From assembly GCF_001522545.3 (NCBI RefSeq), contig NC_031774.1, forward strand, positions 47,375,423 to 47,439,422: a DNA stretch of 64,000 nucleotides. Direction: 5' to 3'. Shown here one piece after another: positions 24,791 to 38,194 of the stretch (positions within the stretch are counted from its first letter, which is position 1; each line of letters begins with the position of its first letter). The notes under the pieces are model-generated. The model was given only the letters and a program-made list of their open reading frames with translations, was not told where the DNA came from and made no database searches. Origin of the DNA: Parus major. Taxonomy: Eukaryota > Chordata > Aves > Passeriformes > Paridae. The position numbers and the translations under genes are program-made.

Positions 24791-27204
24791 GCCATACAGG
24801 CAGCCTTGGCACCACAGCTGAGGGCAGGAACTGAGAGGAGATTGTGAAGAACTCTGGGGAGAAGTGGGGAGATGTCTAGGAGAGCAGAAAGGGTGCTGAA
24901 AGTACTCCCTAGTCTGAACTAGGTGAGCCAGGCAGTGGTTTCACTGCCACACCACTCACAGGCAGCACAGTTCCACCTGCAGCACAAGCAGCAGCCTTGG
25001 TTATGGCTGAGCAATGACTGCTTTGATGGCCAGCAGCTCTTACTGGGATGAATTAGGTAACTGCAATTTTCCTCCAAACTCTCATTATGAGACTTACTCA
25101 GCAGGGAAATGACTTTCAAGGAGAGTGGCAGAGGTTTTCTCACACAGGATGTAAAACACAGCAAGATGTTACATGGGATGCTACTGAAGCATCTGTAGGT
25201 GAGATTCCAACCAGCACACATTGTGCTGGCCACTGGCAAACCAGGGGCCATCTGCTGGTTCCTGACACAACCTCTTCTTCCCTCTTATTCCCAGATGATA
25301 CACTGCATTAAAAAAAAAAAAAAAAAAAAAAAAATACTGTCCTCATGTCAAAGTGTTTGCTAGAAAATTACAGGGAGACAATGTGATCCCAGAGAGGGGG
25401 GAATAGGCAGTGGGATGTATCCTTTCTGTGCAGGAACAGCAATGAATCTTCATAAAATTGGGACAGTGGCTTAAAAATAATCCATGTGTTTAATTTGCTT
25501 AAAAATGCAGGGCAACTGATGCCTTCAACCCTGAATAATGGACAACTGAACTTGCTTATAGCTCCAAAGTTTTCCATGTCACCATGACATCTAGAAATTT
25601 ACAGTTCTACATTCAGAGGTTGAGGAATATTGATTGTTTAGGCTTTCTTTTTTTTTTTTTTTTTGCCTACCAGCACAGTGGGGCATTATGCAATATACTG
25701 GATATTATGATCTTGGGTAGCTTTTGACATCATGTCTCCTTAAATGTACAGCCACAGTTAGAAAAAAATTGAGAAATCTTATGTACACTTCATAATCTGA
25801 CAGACCTATCCCATTTATCACTTATATGGGCCAAATCCTGAAGATATTTATTAGCTATGGATAAGATTCTTGTTTATTTTTCAATGCAGATAAAAGACCT
25901 TGTCTCAGAGCAGGACCTTCTGCTGGATGCTGTACAAGCCTTCCTTTTACTTTAGGGAAAAGAACATTTACACAGTGTTTTCCAGACAAACATTGCCTCA
26001 CTTTGCCCATGCTCAGAGCAGACTGAATGCAGTGGGGTTGTGTTAGCACAGTGTGGTATCTGTGCTAATCTACATTTCAAATAATTAATAGAGCTGCAGT
26101 AACCATAACTTCTGGTCAAGACAGGCCATAGCAGAGAAAGTTTGTGTTTGTACAGAGGGACATTAAACCACTTCAGAAAACAGACAGAGCAGGCTCAAAT
26201 AAAAGGCAAACTCTACAAGTGGCTTGCAGAAGCTGTTAGTTTAAGCTGGTGAAAGATGCAGGATTTTCTGCTGCAATTTAATATTTTTTACAAGTAAAGG
26301 AGGCTGAAGACCTTCTGAAGCCATAAATGTGTCTGGTGAAAACCGTGGAAATTGATGGAAGTTTTGTTTAACCTTCCTGTAAGCGATATTTGATGATGAA
26401 GGCAAGGCCAGAATAGTACCTGGTGTAGCTAACTCCTGTGGTTTGTTCTTTGGAGATCCAGCACCACCCAAAACATGTGGTTTCTACAAAAAACCCTACA
26501 CTTCCTCATGCCCTTCCCACTTTACTCTGGAGCTGACTGACCTCTGAAGAGGAACTTGCCTGAGAGCTGATATTTGGAAGCTGCCACTGTGACCATGTTC
26601 TAGGCCCAGTCAGAAGATGCAGTTTCCAATTATCTGCACTGTGCAGCACAGAAAGAAAATTAAGCTCCTTTGTTGGCATTCTTGAGGCAAAGGGGTTCCA
26701 TGGTGTGCCTGGCATCCAAGGGCAGGGGCTTTCCTCTAATTCTCATTACTTGTGACAAGCTCTGGTTGCATGTAAATAACTCCTGCACACAATAATGCTA
26801 TTATCCAGTAGTGTCTTTTTCTTGCCTTTCAATATCATTGTCAAGTTTATTTACATGGCCCCTTGCTCTTCAGTTAACACCCTTCCAGACATACTATTTT
26901 CTTGCTCTATAATTATCTAGCTATTGTAAAGCTGAATTGGCAGACACTATAGTGTAATTCTGGCACTTTTAGCCTAATTGGGGATAACTACATCAAGAGA
27001 AGATGGTCAGTGACAAATGAGCACTTTTTTCCCTGGAAAAATTATAGTTAGCTGCTGCTTCAGTCACTTTTTTGACAGCTCAACATTTTTATATTTTTTG
27101 AATATATATTTCTACAAGGAGAAAGCTATTACCAATGCACCAGACCTGTCCTGTCCATAAATCTTTATTTTTTTTATTACTGTAGAGTTTCACAACTCAA
27201 AAGA
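24791..27204. other. Noncoding DNA with long A and T homopolymers
   Basis: A run of 25 A lies at 25,310-25,334 and a run of about 17-18 T at about 25,647-25,664. Neither has a recognisable gene copy beside it. No gene is recognised. Confidence 0.5.
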
Positions 27205-27402
27205 GTGTGGGTGACTTTCTGCATTAATTTCAGTAGGGATGTCCAGCAAGAACTACGGCCTCTCCACCTGGTGAAGCAGGACCAAGAACTGCTCAACATC
27301 CTGTGGGCCACTAACGGGGTCGTGGAACTGCTTAATGGACAAACCAGAGAAGTCAGAGACTTTTTCTCAGCTCAAGAGAAACATGTGATATCAGCAATGT
27401 GA

Positions 27403-28199
27403 AAATCTGGGACTGCTGTCCCTGGGATTAAAGAGGTTTTTCTATACTTTGCAAAGTATTTCATCTCATTCATGACATATGGGCCTTGGGCAAGTCACAA
27501 GTCTTGTGAGATAATAAATATGCAATGCCTTGTGGTGACAAATGTACGCTGCTGAACAGAGGGTAAGAGGGGCCATGTCCCCTGCTGGATCTGTCCAGGC
27601 ACACGTGTGGCATCCCAGGGGTGAGCTGTCACCATGCAGCCTGCCACGCCACACTGGACATTTGCTTCCTTCTCTGTGTCTTATTAGTTCCTTTAGCCAA
27701 AGAGCAAAGCTTGGGTGAGAAGCAGCTTGTTTTGTCACCTCTTTGTGGGGCTTGATGTGAGCACAGAGCTCAGTGCTGGAACATGCCAGTGCAAACATTC
27801 TCCATGACCTATCCAGCATCCCAGCCAACACAGCTCCCCATGGGCTGAAGTCAGGACAAACTTCAGATCCTCCAGAAAACTTCTCAGGACACCACGAGGC
27901 CCATTGGGATGCAAGAGACCTTCTGCCTCTCCAAAGTCTTTTTTCTCACCTCAGGTCAGCTCCAAAATCCCTTTGGTGTGTGGGAACCCAGAGCACTCTC
28001 CATGAAACACTCTCTCATTTCATTTTTGTGATGGTGTCTATGGCAGCACAAGAATAAAATTTCTCAAACCTTTCATAGGCCTTTCATCTAAGTGTTTCAA
28101 CCTACACATTTGTACCTCTCTTAAATATCTTTCTTATTCCATCTCCAAATTTCTGCATAATCCATCCATCCAATACACCCTATACCAAATATTTTGTCC
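27403..28199. other. Noncoding DNA, possible MIR scrap
   Basis: Near 27,480-27,530 the text GGGCCTTGGGCAAGTCAC resembles the MIR SINE core, but too little is kept to be sure. Otherwise nothing is recognised. Confidence 0.3.
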
Positions 28200-28925
28200 T
28201 GTCATCTCCTTGTAAAGAGAGGGTGTCAAATACTCGGCCAGCTCATTGGACACAGCTAGGGAAACAGTTTAGTTTTCCCAGTGGAGTAATTAAAGAAATC
28301 TTCCCACCTAGCTGGTCAGCTCCAGCCACACACCTAATCAGCCAGGCTGGAAGCAGGAGACTTGTGATACACATGGACTGGAAGGGGAAGGACACACAGC
28401 ACATGTAGTCATACATGGGGAATTCATGTTTTTGGCACCTGTGTTCTCCAGGATCCAACAGTGGGACTCAGTCTGAGAAAAGTGTCTCTGAGTACTGGAG
28501 AGCTGTTCAAAGGCCTGTGATGGATTCTCTGGTAACTCCTGCAGGGAAGGCAAATCTGTGAGCTCAGCTGTGGTTGTGTACATCATGTCCCTGGCTGATA
28601 AAATTGCTATCATTCTTTGGGCAGTAACACTCCAGCTGCAGTCACAAGCAAGAAATCTTGCCCACCAAAACAATAAGAAAGTTATCCAGGAAACTTCTTT
28701 TGGGCCAGTATTTATACAGAATAGTTCAAAAACCTTATTGTATCCCACCACATGCTTGCTGCAAACTCTGAGCAAAAAGGATCTGATAACCCAAAGACTG
28801 GAGATTCCTCCTTTCCTCATTTTCTTGAAGTTTCTTTCTGCCCTACTTGGAGTTGTGCTGCATGTTAAAAAACCCCAAATTCTCCAATATAATAATTGTC
28901 TGTTGTGACAATAACTCAATAACAA
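28200..28925 (-). repeat. Unclassified block, possibly an old LTR
   Basis: A 195-codon minus-strand frame (28,338-28,925) and a 116-codon plus-strand frame overlap here, and neither resembles a known protein. Read on the minus strand, the block has GGGGTTTTTT near its start, a CTGTATAAATACTGG TATA-like site near 28,715 and moderate base balance, which could be an old LTR. I could not define termini or a second copy. Confidence 0.25.
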
Positions 28926-31900
28926 GTCTGGAATTTAATTAAAATCTCTTATTTCAACCCTTCTACGTACAAGTTAGTAATCCTTGAACTTTCTGTGAAC
29001 TAAAAGTCTTTTTCAAAGAGCCAGGCACTTTGGCAGAGGAGAGAATGGAGATGAGTAAACTTGAGAAGTGCATTGGCATCGCTGTTCTTGCTGTGTCTTC
29101 AGTCCTTGAAGGGGAGACAAGAAAAGGAACTTGACCAATATTGACAGACAACATTCATTTTTGCTTTGTCCCATGGTGGCAGTGCAGGAATTGATTCTTG
29201 TCTTTTTTACCTAGTACTAGGATTTTAATGAGCCTTATTTTTCCTCTTCATCTCCATAGGGAAGAATATTTCTTTCCCCTTCAGTTTTATTTCCATTTGC
29301 CTCACCAAAGGAACTCTTCATAGAAAAAAAGAGGGAACTACAACAGAATGTTCATCCTAATGTGTTTCTAGCATGGTTCCACATTTATAGATGAGCCTTA
29401 GTTGTGCTTCACTATGTGCTTTAATTAAGTCAAAGTGCAAAATCCCACCATACCCAACAGAAACCTTTGGCTTGGAAGTGTCACTGGAGGGAAACAAGGA
29501 ATTCAGTGCAACAAGGTAGTCAGTGCATTAATAAGTATCCCACATCGGCATCAAAAGTCTGAAAAATGTGATTTTGAACCTGCATCTGAAAGGGCATGAG
29601 CTGTTCTTCCCTTTGTGCTCAGCCACATGTACCTGTCCCTCACTGTGCTTGAAGCAGGACTTGAGCAGGTGAGGCCATTGGATGAGGGAACTGAACTGAC
29701 TGATCCAAGAAAACACAAAGCAAAAGGACAGAAAAAGCCAATAAAACCAATATGTCTCTAGGATGATGAGGAGGCAACAGCTGGCTGTAAAGCTACACCA
29801 AGTTATATGGAAAATAACATTTAAAACATCTGATCTATAATTATTTAATGCTGTGCATCAGCAGAATATCTTGTTAGTATAGAGTAAATTCACTCTAGAA
29901 TTCTCCTGCCTCAGCTCACCAAAAAATTTGTATGTTTAAGTTCTCAAACTCAAACACAAACACATTTCTTTGAAGAGTGAAGTATGCTTGGAATTCATAA
30001 AAAGTGTTCTTGTATTATGGGTTTTAATATTTATTTTAACTTTCTGAAGAACCAGAAGGCTCATTTATCAATTGTGTATTTAAGCAGGAGAAATTTGCTT
30101 CCACAGGGGTGTCTGTCTGCTGCTGTTAGGAGGAGAAAGGCAGCAGGTTTCCAAAGGTTTGCCTATTTGTACCAGAGGTCTCAATCAGGTCTGAGTACCT
30201 CGCTTGGTGAAACAGGCTGCCATGAGACTTCCAAGCTGACATTCCTAAAGTGCTGTAATAGAAAGAAAAACTATCTGACTTGTGAACAGAAATGAGGCTT
30301 TTGATAATTGCAGAAGCAAAATACATCCTATTCATCAGTGATGTTCAGATGGGCTACAGTGTAAGACACATTTCAGGATCATTGCTTAGACATCTGCCAG
30401 AGAAAGGCAAGCAAACCTCATAGGAGAAGACATTTTTCAATCAGTAGGGCTCATAACACTGCTCATGGAAGCTGTTCCATTACAAACAGCCCTGTTTCCT
30501 CTGCTGAGGATATAGTGGAAACATCTCATTTTTATTTAGCTGATCAGACAACCATTTCTTTGCAAAGTGGAGTGTGGTATAAAACATGCAGAATGAGGTC
30601 TTTTAGAAGTTATACATTTTCTTGGACAGTTTTTAATTTTAGATGTCTGAGTCTTATTACTGTCCAGTCAGAGCTTGCTGGCACTTGGGGAGTGCCAGGT
30701 TCCTTAGTGTTTGAAGTGACAACTACATGAACTGTGACATTTTAAAAGCATGATGTCTGCTAGGCATGTCTCAAAAGTTGTATGTATTTGTTAAGTCCAT
30801 AAATCTTCATGTCCACTTGTTGCATTACAGTTTTAAATTCAGATTCCAACTTTTGCTTCTTTTTGCCAAAAAAAATGTATATGCCAGTGTTTAATATTTC
30901 ACTGCAAATTTATTAAAACTGGAAGAACTCATGTAGAGTAAGACTCTCAGACAGAGGGTGTGTCTGTACTGCAGTCTGGAGGTGTGACTGTGACTTGAGC
31001 AGACAGCAGGAGTAGCTTTCATCTGGCTTGCTGAGTACTGATAACAGTGCAGCGATGGCAGCAGAAGGCTGAGTAATCCATGGAGATCCATACACCTTCC
31101 CATTATTTCCAGGTGCTCTGAGGCTGCTAGTTTCAAGCTGGGTTGGAGAGTTTTCATGAGCTGCAATCCATTTTGGTTTTCAACAAGTGGACAGACAAAA
31201 GCAAAAGGAGACTATATTTGAAAAAGATACTTTTCAAAGTATATGCAAAGACAATTTTTATAATAGCCAATGGCCTTTATGGCAGTCAGGTGAACAAGTC
31301 TCTAAAAAGGTTTTGAAAAAAGGTCAGAAATCTGCTTTTCCTTACACCAAAGGTCTTCAAGGACAAGGATGAGCTCCTCTTCACAAATTAAAAAATGGAT
31401 GGATAAAAGGTATGAAAAAAATCTATGTGAATGTGAACAGAGGAAAGGTCCCCTGAGGACTGTGAGAACAAAAATAAATGCAACCTCCTGGCCAAGAAGT
31501 TTCCAAGCCACAGATATGGAAAATACAGAAAATATCACAGTATAACACCTGGTTCTTTCCCTATGTCTCCACAAGCCACTATCAGGGAGTGGCCAAGATG
31601 CATTTCTGGTCTGATTCAAAATTGCCGTAGTTTCATTCTTACGAAATATTTAGAAGAACCATTTTTCATTTGCCCAGAGGAAAGAAAATACCCACAAGGA
31701 GTTGTCTCAAGGAGTTTTTCCTGGAGTTGTGCTCCTTAAGAAGGCTCAAAAACTGCTTAGGAAATAGAACTGGGATTCACTGTAGTTTGTCCTCTGAAAG
31801 TATCAGCTCTGGGTTTCACAGTAGTCTAAAGAGCAGTCATGAACTTGGGGTCAGGAGATCATAACCACAGTGCTCATTGTCCCACTGTGTAAATGCACAG

Positions 31901-32257
31901 TGTCCCTACGTTGTGAATCCCTGGTGCCGTTTTGGCCACTCTGCCTTTAACAGGATGCATCAGAATTCAAAAGGGAAAGGCAAAAGAATGTTGGAAAAAA
32001 GTGCATGGAGGGCAGTGAAAGACAAGGATATTTAGAACTTTCATACATGGAAGCAGTCAGTGGAGAAGGTAGTTTGAAATTACATAAGTTTGTTGGGGTG
32101 GCGAAGATGAGCAGCTACCATAGAAGTGGACAAAGTCACAAATGCTACAGAGAAAGTACATAGCAAAAACTTAGATCACTTGCAAGGTCAAGGAGAAAAG
32201 AAAGTCAAACCTACTGCATCTAGGGTTCAGAACAACAAATATTTATGAGCCTCGCCC
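28926..32257. other. Noncoding DNA, nothing recognised
   Basis: No gene, repeat family or RNA is recognised. Confidence 0.5.
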
Positions 32258-32812
32258 CTTTACTCAGCCCTGGTGAGGGGACTCTGTAGTGCTGTGTCCC
32301 ATTCTGGGCTCCTCGGTACAGAGGGACATGGAGCTCCTGGAACAGGTCCAGCAGAGACCACAAAGATGATGAGGGGACTGGAGCACCTCTCTTGTGAGGA
32401 AAGGCTGAGAGACTTGGGCCTTTTCAGCCTTCAGAAGAGACAGCTGAGAGGGGATCATATCAGTGTATATAAGTATCTGAAGGAGGCAGGTCAAGAGGGT
32501 GGATCCAGGCTCTGCTCAGTGGTGCTAAGCAATAGGGCAAGGGGCAATGGGCAGGAACTGATTCACAGGAAGTTCTGTCTGAATTTGAGGAAGAACTTCT
32601 TTTCTGTGCAGTGACCACACACTGGAACAGAATGTCGAAAGGCTGTGGAGTGTCCCTCAACAGTATTCTTGAATGCTGGAGGGACAATGCAATCCAAGTC
32701 TGGATGCAATCCTGTGCCACATGCTCTGGGATGACCCTGCTGGAGCAGGGAGGTTGGACCAGGTGACCTGATGTGGTCCCTCCCAACCTGACCCATTTTA
32801 TGATTCTGTGTC
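32258..32812 (+). mobile_element. CR1 LINE, 3' part (about 550 bp)
   Basis: Plus-strand CR1. It starts in the reverse-transcriptase C-terminal region (CTCAGCCCTGGTGAGGGG; coding for the L-R-D-L-G-L-F-S-L-Q-K-R-Q-L-R motif with damage) and runs through the 3' UTR to TTTTATGATTCTGTG. It is 5'-truncated like most CR1 copies. Confidence 0.92.
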
Positions 32813-33589
32813 TCTTGCTGAGCCCATCTGACTAGAGGTGCTACAGCTCTTCTTTGGAAGAGGAGAGTAAGGGAGCAACAGAGGCTCTGAGGTGTCTCAG
32901 GATCTGCTGGGTGAAAAGGCAGGAAAAAGAAGGTCCAAGAAATTCCCCATGAGCCATAATACCTTGTGGGAATGACTGTTCACTCTACTCTATCTTATGG
33001 GACTGGGCTAAGCAAGCTCAGAACAACCAGAAGGAGGAACCTTCTTACCCAGAAGATGAGACAACATGGCATGACACAGCTACAGCGTGTAGTGATGGCC
33101 AAAATATAAAAATTATTCAAGGAATAAAAATTCTAAATGTGTGTATAAATCCCTGTGGTGGGGACATAACCTGAAGCTCCACTAGGAATCCACAAGGTAT
33201 GAAGCCCCACAGTTAGATGGTTTACCAGGAAGGATAACTTCACTAACTCCATTGATTATGTTCTTTCCTCAGACACCTACAGAAAAAAGGTCCCTCTTGG
33301 GCAGGGCAGCCTTCCATCCTGATCTGTCCTGACTGTTGTATGTAGTTCACCCCCAAACAGACTGCCTTCCTCCATATATATGTTTTCATTTCTAATGAAC
33401 AATTTGCCAGTGAGATGAAATGACAACCAACCATTCCTATAATAGCAATCTGCAAGAGTGACAGATCTGGGATATAATATTTTTTTTTACATTGTTTGAA
33501 CAAGCAGTTATTTTCCAGAGCACAGAAAGAACCAGAGTGAGTGCTGCTCTAATAGCTCTAGAATGCTGCAATACTGTATATTTAATGGG
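32813..33589. other. Noncoding DNA, nothing recognised
   Basis: No gene or repeat is recognised between the two CR1-type copies. Confidence 0.45.
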
Positions 33590-33945
33590 AAACACGCTTG
33601 AGAGTGGATCAGACCAGTGGTCTACTGTCTTCATCAGTAACTATTCCAGGAGAGCTCATAGGAATGTAAGAGACATCCCACAACAGACCACTAGAAAATA
33701 ATTTATTCATAAGAAAACCATCTCCTTAACTCACTTTGTTTAATGATGTCCTGCCTACTTTGAAGGCTGATACCTTTTCCACTTTGGACCTCTTACTACT
33801 CATATAAATTCCTAACCCTGCAGAGCGGTCGGCCTCAGTAATACTTCCTGGCAGAAAGTTCCACAGGTTAATTATGTGTTAATTATTTCCCATGTTCCCT
33901 TTAAAATACCTGCATCCAAGTCAAAGAGAATGCTCACCTCCCTTT
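33590..33945 (-). mobile_element. Ancient amniote CR1/L3-like LINE remnant
   Basis: The text GGATCAGACCAGTGGTCTAC (33,606 on), then GTCGGCCTCAGTAAT and AGTTCCACAGGTTAATTATG, matches the tail of an old CR1-like element known from turtles, crocodiles and birds. It is strongly diverged. Orientation is assigned from family memory and is less certain than the identity. Confidence 0.5.
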
Positions 33946-34193
33946 GGTTTCAGCGGACTCAGGGGCTCTCAGCCTTGGAAGTTGGGGGTGGCACTGACAA
34001 GGTGGTAAGGAATCCAGCAGTTTACATTAAATGGAGCATGCTCCAGCTGCCCTCATTTTTGATAGAGATCTGAGCACTGCAGAGATTTAAGGTTCCCCAC
34101 AGTGATCCATCATGGCTCTAGACGCAAACAGAGCTGCATTCTGGGATGTGCAGCTCCCCGTGGAGCACTTTCCCACTCCAACAAAGAAGTCAT

Positions 34194-34194
34194 T

Positions 34195-34233
<39 letters not shown>
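34194..34233. repeat. (GT)n microsatellite, about 40 bp
   Basis: A near-perfect GT dinucleotide run with one TT interruption at about 34,200-34,202. Confidence 0.97.
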
Positions 34234-34239
<6 letters not shown>

Positions 34240-37200
34240 ATGGGGAGCAGGGAGAGAGCCACAGCACACAGACTGATACCTGCAGAAGTATTAAGTAAAT
34301 TGCTTCTGTCCCATCCTCAAGGTAAATTATTAAATGCTCCCTTGTGTCTGACATGAGGATGCTGAGCTGGTGCTTTGATTCGTGCCTTCATGCAGGTCCA
34401 TTTTCACACCACACCTATTCTGACCCACAGTCAGCCTGAAAGAAATGGCCCAGCTCTCTCTCACCTGTCCACTGCCAACCACTTCCAATGAGCTCCTTGT
34501 GCTGGGGCCACAGGGCTCGACACAGACACACCAGCTCACTGAGTAACCTGAGCAGCAGGTCAGCAGCTGGTCCTGGTGACGCTGCCATGGCTGGTGTGAT
34601 GGGAGACACAGCTTGGGAGCACATGGCTGGAGGTCTTGCAGAAGCTCACAGCCAGGGGCAGGGGAGATTGGTGTCATCTCGTGCTTCCCCTGCCTCCAGC
34701 AGCCCTGCCTGCTCCCTCCCACTGGCATCCTCTGGAGCCAGTACTCATCATGCAGCAGGTTAAACGAGGAGCCTGATCCAGCTTAAAGCTAGCATGACCT
34801 TAAAACAGGAAAATGCCTAAAGACAGGCTGTGATGAGAATAGTTTCCTTGCCCAGCTCAGTGTACAGGCTGCAAACACTGCTGCTGGGGTGTCAGGGGCA
34901 GGAACACAGTGCTGGAGGGCAGGAAAGCAAGATTGGATGTCAATCTACACAGTGATTAGATTACAGGGATTGAAAAACGATAATCTTTTTCACCTTTTAG
35001 TCCTTTCATTTGGGAAACTCTAAACATGCTACCGACGCAGCCAGCAGCCTTGGGTTTGCACAGCATGTTGTGCACAGATGCTGGCCCATCAGTGAGGCTG
35101 AGTGCTCCCAGCACAGGCTGCACTGATCCCATGTGTCCTCCACAGCACAGGGGCAGGATGTGAATGGGAACATGAGATCCAGCAGGAGTCCAGATAAGGG
35201 GAGCCTTGCAAAGAAAAGGAAAACAAGCAGCACAAGAGTTCAGGAATATGAAATCAGAGGAGAACCAGGTGAGCAAGAAGCAGATTTGTTTTTGAGGGTA
35301 CTCAAGCTTTATCACAAGAGCTCTGAAACATCATATGTTTGCTTGTTCTCTCCCTCTGGGACAATAGCTGCTCAGACATGGTGGGAGGTGACATCTGATA
35401 GCCTGGAACCTCTCATCCAAGTCTGAGAGACCAGACCAACCCAATGGCCCTGCTAGACAGGATGGGCATTTTTTTGCAGACCAGAACACCAAGGCTATAA
35501 TAACTGTGCTTAATGTCACCAGAGTTTCAGTCTTATCTTAATGGATAGGCAAGCCCTATTTTTAGAATCAGTCAAGAATCCAAGATCAGCTCAAAAAAAC
35601 CCAGTTTCCTTTAGCACCCATGTTACATTGCTCTCACTTTGAGGAAAGAGAATAAACCCAGAGACCAAAATTTCAAAATAGAAACACATGAAAAGGGATA
35701 TTTTAGGATATAATTTTCACAGGTCATGGAGTGCTTGATGGATTTGTCTGATGTGTGCTAGCATCAGAACTGCTGGCTCCTGATCTAGTAGCCATTTCCC
35801 TCCATATTTCCAGATGCAGAATATTTTTTTCCATAGTGTTAGTGATAAATTAATGATGGCAGCAAAGGGACAAGGACCATTGTCTCAGTGCCTACTGGAG
35901 CTTTCCTAGGGAATGGTGTGATGACAAATTTACCCATTCCAGCCTTAAAGACAAAACCTGAAAACCCGGCCTTCATTCTTTCCCTCTGTAAATGTTGGGT
36001 TTTCCTAGCTAGCCAAAAATCATAGCACCTAAATACTTGGAAGAGAACAGTCATCAAGAGCAGTATAAGCACTTCTGCTGTACCTTGGCATTAGCAGTGA
36101 CTGCACTGTTTTCTTTAGAAGCTTCTGAGTGGCAGAAAAGTAGATATAAAAAAGAAGAAATAGTTAGAAATTATACAATATTCAAGCAGACTGTAATAAT
36201 GTTAAATACCATTTTAAAGCCCCTAAACTACTTTAAAAACAACAAAAAAGGGGCTGATTTACAATCTGCTTCACAGCTGAAGGGTGGAGTCCAGTAGGAA
36301 TATTTGCCTTTGGATATGCTAGTAAAATAACAAACCTATATTAATCCAGTCTTGAACATAACTGCCAACATTTTGAGTGTATCCGTCTGTTAACAGTACA
36401 GCAAAACAGACTTTATTTTTAAAATGAATAAAAAGATGAAGGCACCACTAAGACAGAAGCCAGTTATTCATTATAATACTTTTTGCAGCAGTGCTTCACT
36501 TCAGAAGCTGGAGAGCTGGTGGTTTTCTTTGCTTTGTCGTCAGATGTTTGACATGCAAGTCATAGATGAACAAATCATGTACACACCCACTCACAGTGTG
36601 TCTGTGTATATGTGTATATATACAGATATACATGTACTAAAGACTGAATTAGTGAACTTCTTTACTCAGGGAAGAGGCATGAGGTATAGACACAAGTCCC
36701 AGTGCAGAGAGAAAATCATATTTCAATCATGGTTCATGGGCACCGTGGTAGAATTGGGTCACCAATCAAGTAGCCTCTTGTGACCAGCTAATCACAATGT
36801 CAATAGCTAATGGGCATGAAGCAAGAGAGCAGCTACCTTCAAAGCCATTGAACAGAACAGGCACGTTGGAATTGAAGTATTACATGGTGGGGCACAATCA
36901 TGACTGGCAAGCAAAAGAGGAAAGAGTTACCAGCAGCTCCCACGTTACACTGCCCTGTAGGAAGAGATGAACTGCCAGAGAAAAGTGACTGTGAGAGACA
37001 GAACAGCTCAGGGACATCTCTTTAAAACTCAGCTGATCAGCTCATGGTGCTAACAGGTTTGCTCAAAATTGCTAACAGATTGCAATTATTCACACCACAC
37101 AGAATACTGGGAGTGAGCCGAGATGTCTCTTATGGAAACCATTACAGAGCAAACCACTGGGCCCTATCTTCTCTGTATAAATGAACAGAGCTTGACTAAG

Positions 37201-38194
37201 TCAGCAGAGGTTCCCCTTTTAACATGTGCAAAGAATGTGGCCCCCCTGCTTCAAGCCCTCAAAACATGCCAAAACTGTCACCTTCAAGTCTGAGTGATCA
37301 AGGTTTGCTCTTTACCTCCCAAACAATTCTTTCACCAACTCCCTCAACATAGGTAAAGCAAAATAAATTGAAATATTCCAACCCATACTTGAACAAAAAT
37401 TAAATAATAAAAAATACAGACTTACAGGTTGTACTTGATTCTTGGTACCAAACTCTTCCTCAGTGAGAAGTTTGTCTTTGTTTGGCAGGTAGCTGTAGAC
37501 AACGTGGTGGAGACACAGGCCTGCCCCAGCACCAGTGTCTGGAAGATGACCCATGGCACATGACAGGAGGAAAACATCTTCCTGTGATGTGCCAGAATCT
37601 TGAAGAATCATGCTGCTTATTGCCTTCACCATTGCCAGTTGTTTGAGATGAAATAATAGCATCCAAAGATGTCAATAATAGCTTTTCACTGTGGGGATTA
37701 CTCTAAAAACGAGTGAAGAAACCTTCCCTTTACCACATAGCTTCAAACACAAAAAGCCGAAGTCTAAGGGCATAAGTACAGGCAATTCTAAAATAAAACA
37801 TTTTTTTATATCAAACAGCTCCCCTGCACACCTGTCCCAAAAAGAACTTGTTGGGCATCCCTCATTGTTCATGGCAGAATAGGAGCATTTTGGGTTGAAG
37901 AAAAGTGCTATCACCATGCTTTGGTTTGCTTCACTGTACAGAAGAGCAGCCCTCTGCCTCAGCTCCATTCTCCAGTTAGCTTTCTTCTGGTACTTCCACA
38001 TTAAATTCAGGATGACACTGACACCCCAGCTGTCTTGGTCAGTCAGCTCCAAAATGACAGCTCTCATTTTAATGACAAAAATTTATAATTATGTGATAAT
38101 TACCTATGACTTGGGCTTCTGGGTGCTGTCCTTATGTAAAGCAAAAGAAAATCCTGGCACACTCCTGAGTACACTGAAGCCAGTGGGTCTGAAG
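34234..38194. other. Noncoding DNA, nothing recognised
   Basis: A short TG/TA run lies at about 36,596-36,622. No gene or known repeat is firmly recognisable. Confidence 0.45.

Noticed and set aside
25310..25334. Poly(A) run as tail of a processed pseudogene
   Set aside because: No AATAAA 10-30 nt before it, no gene-like body and no target duplication found.
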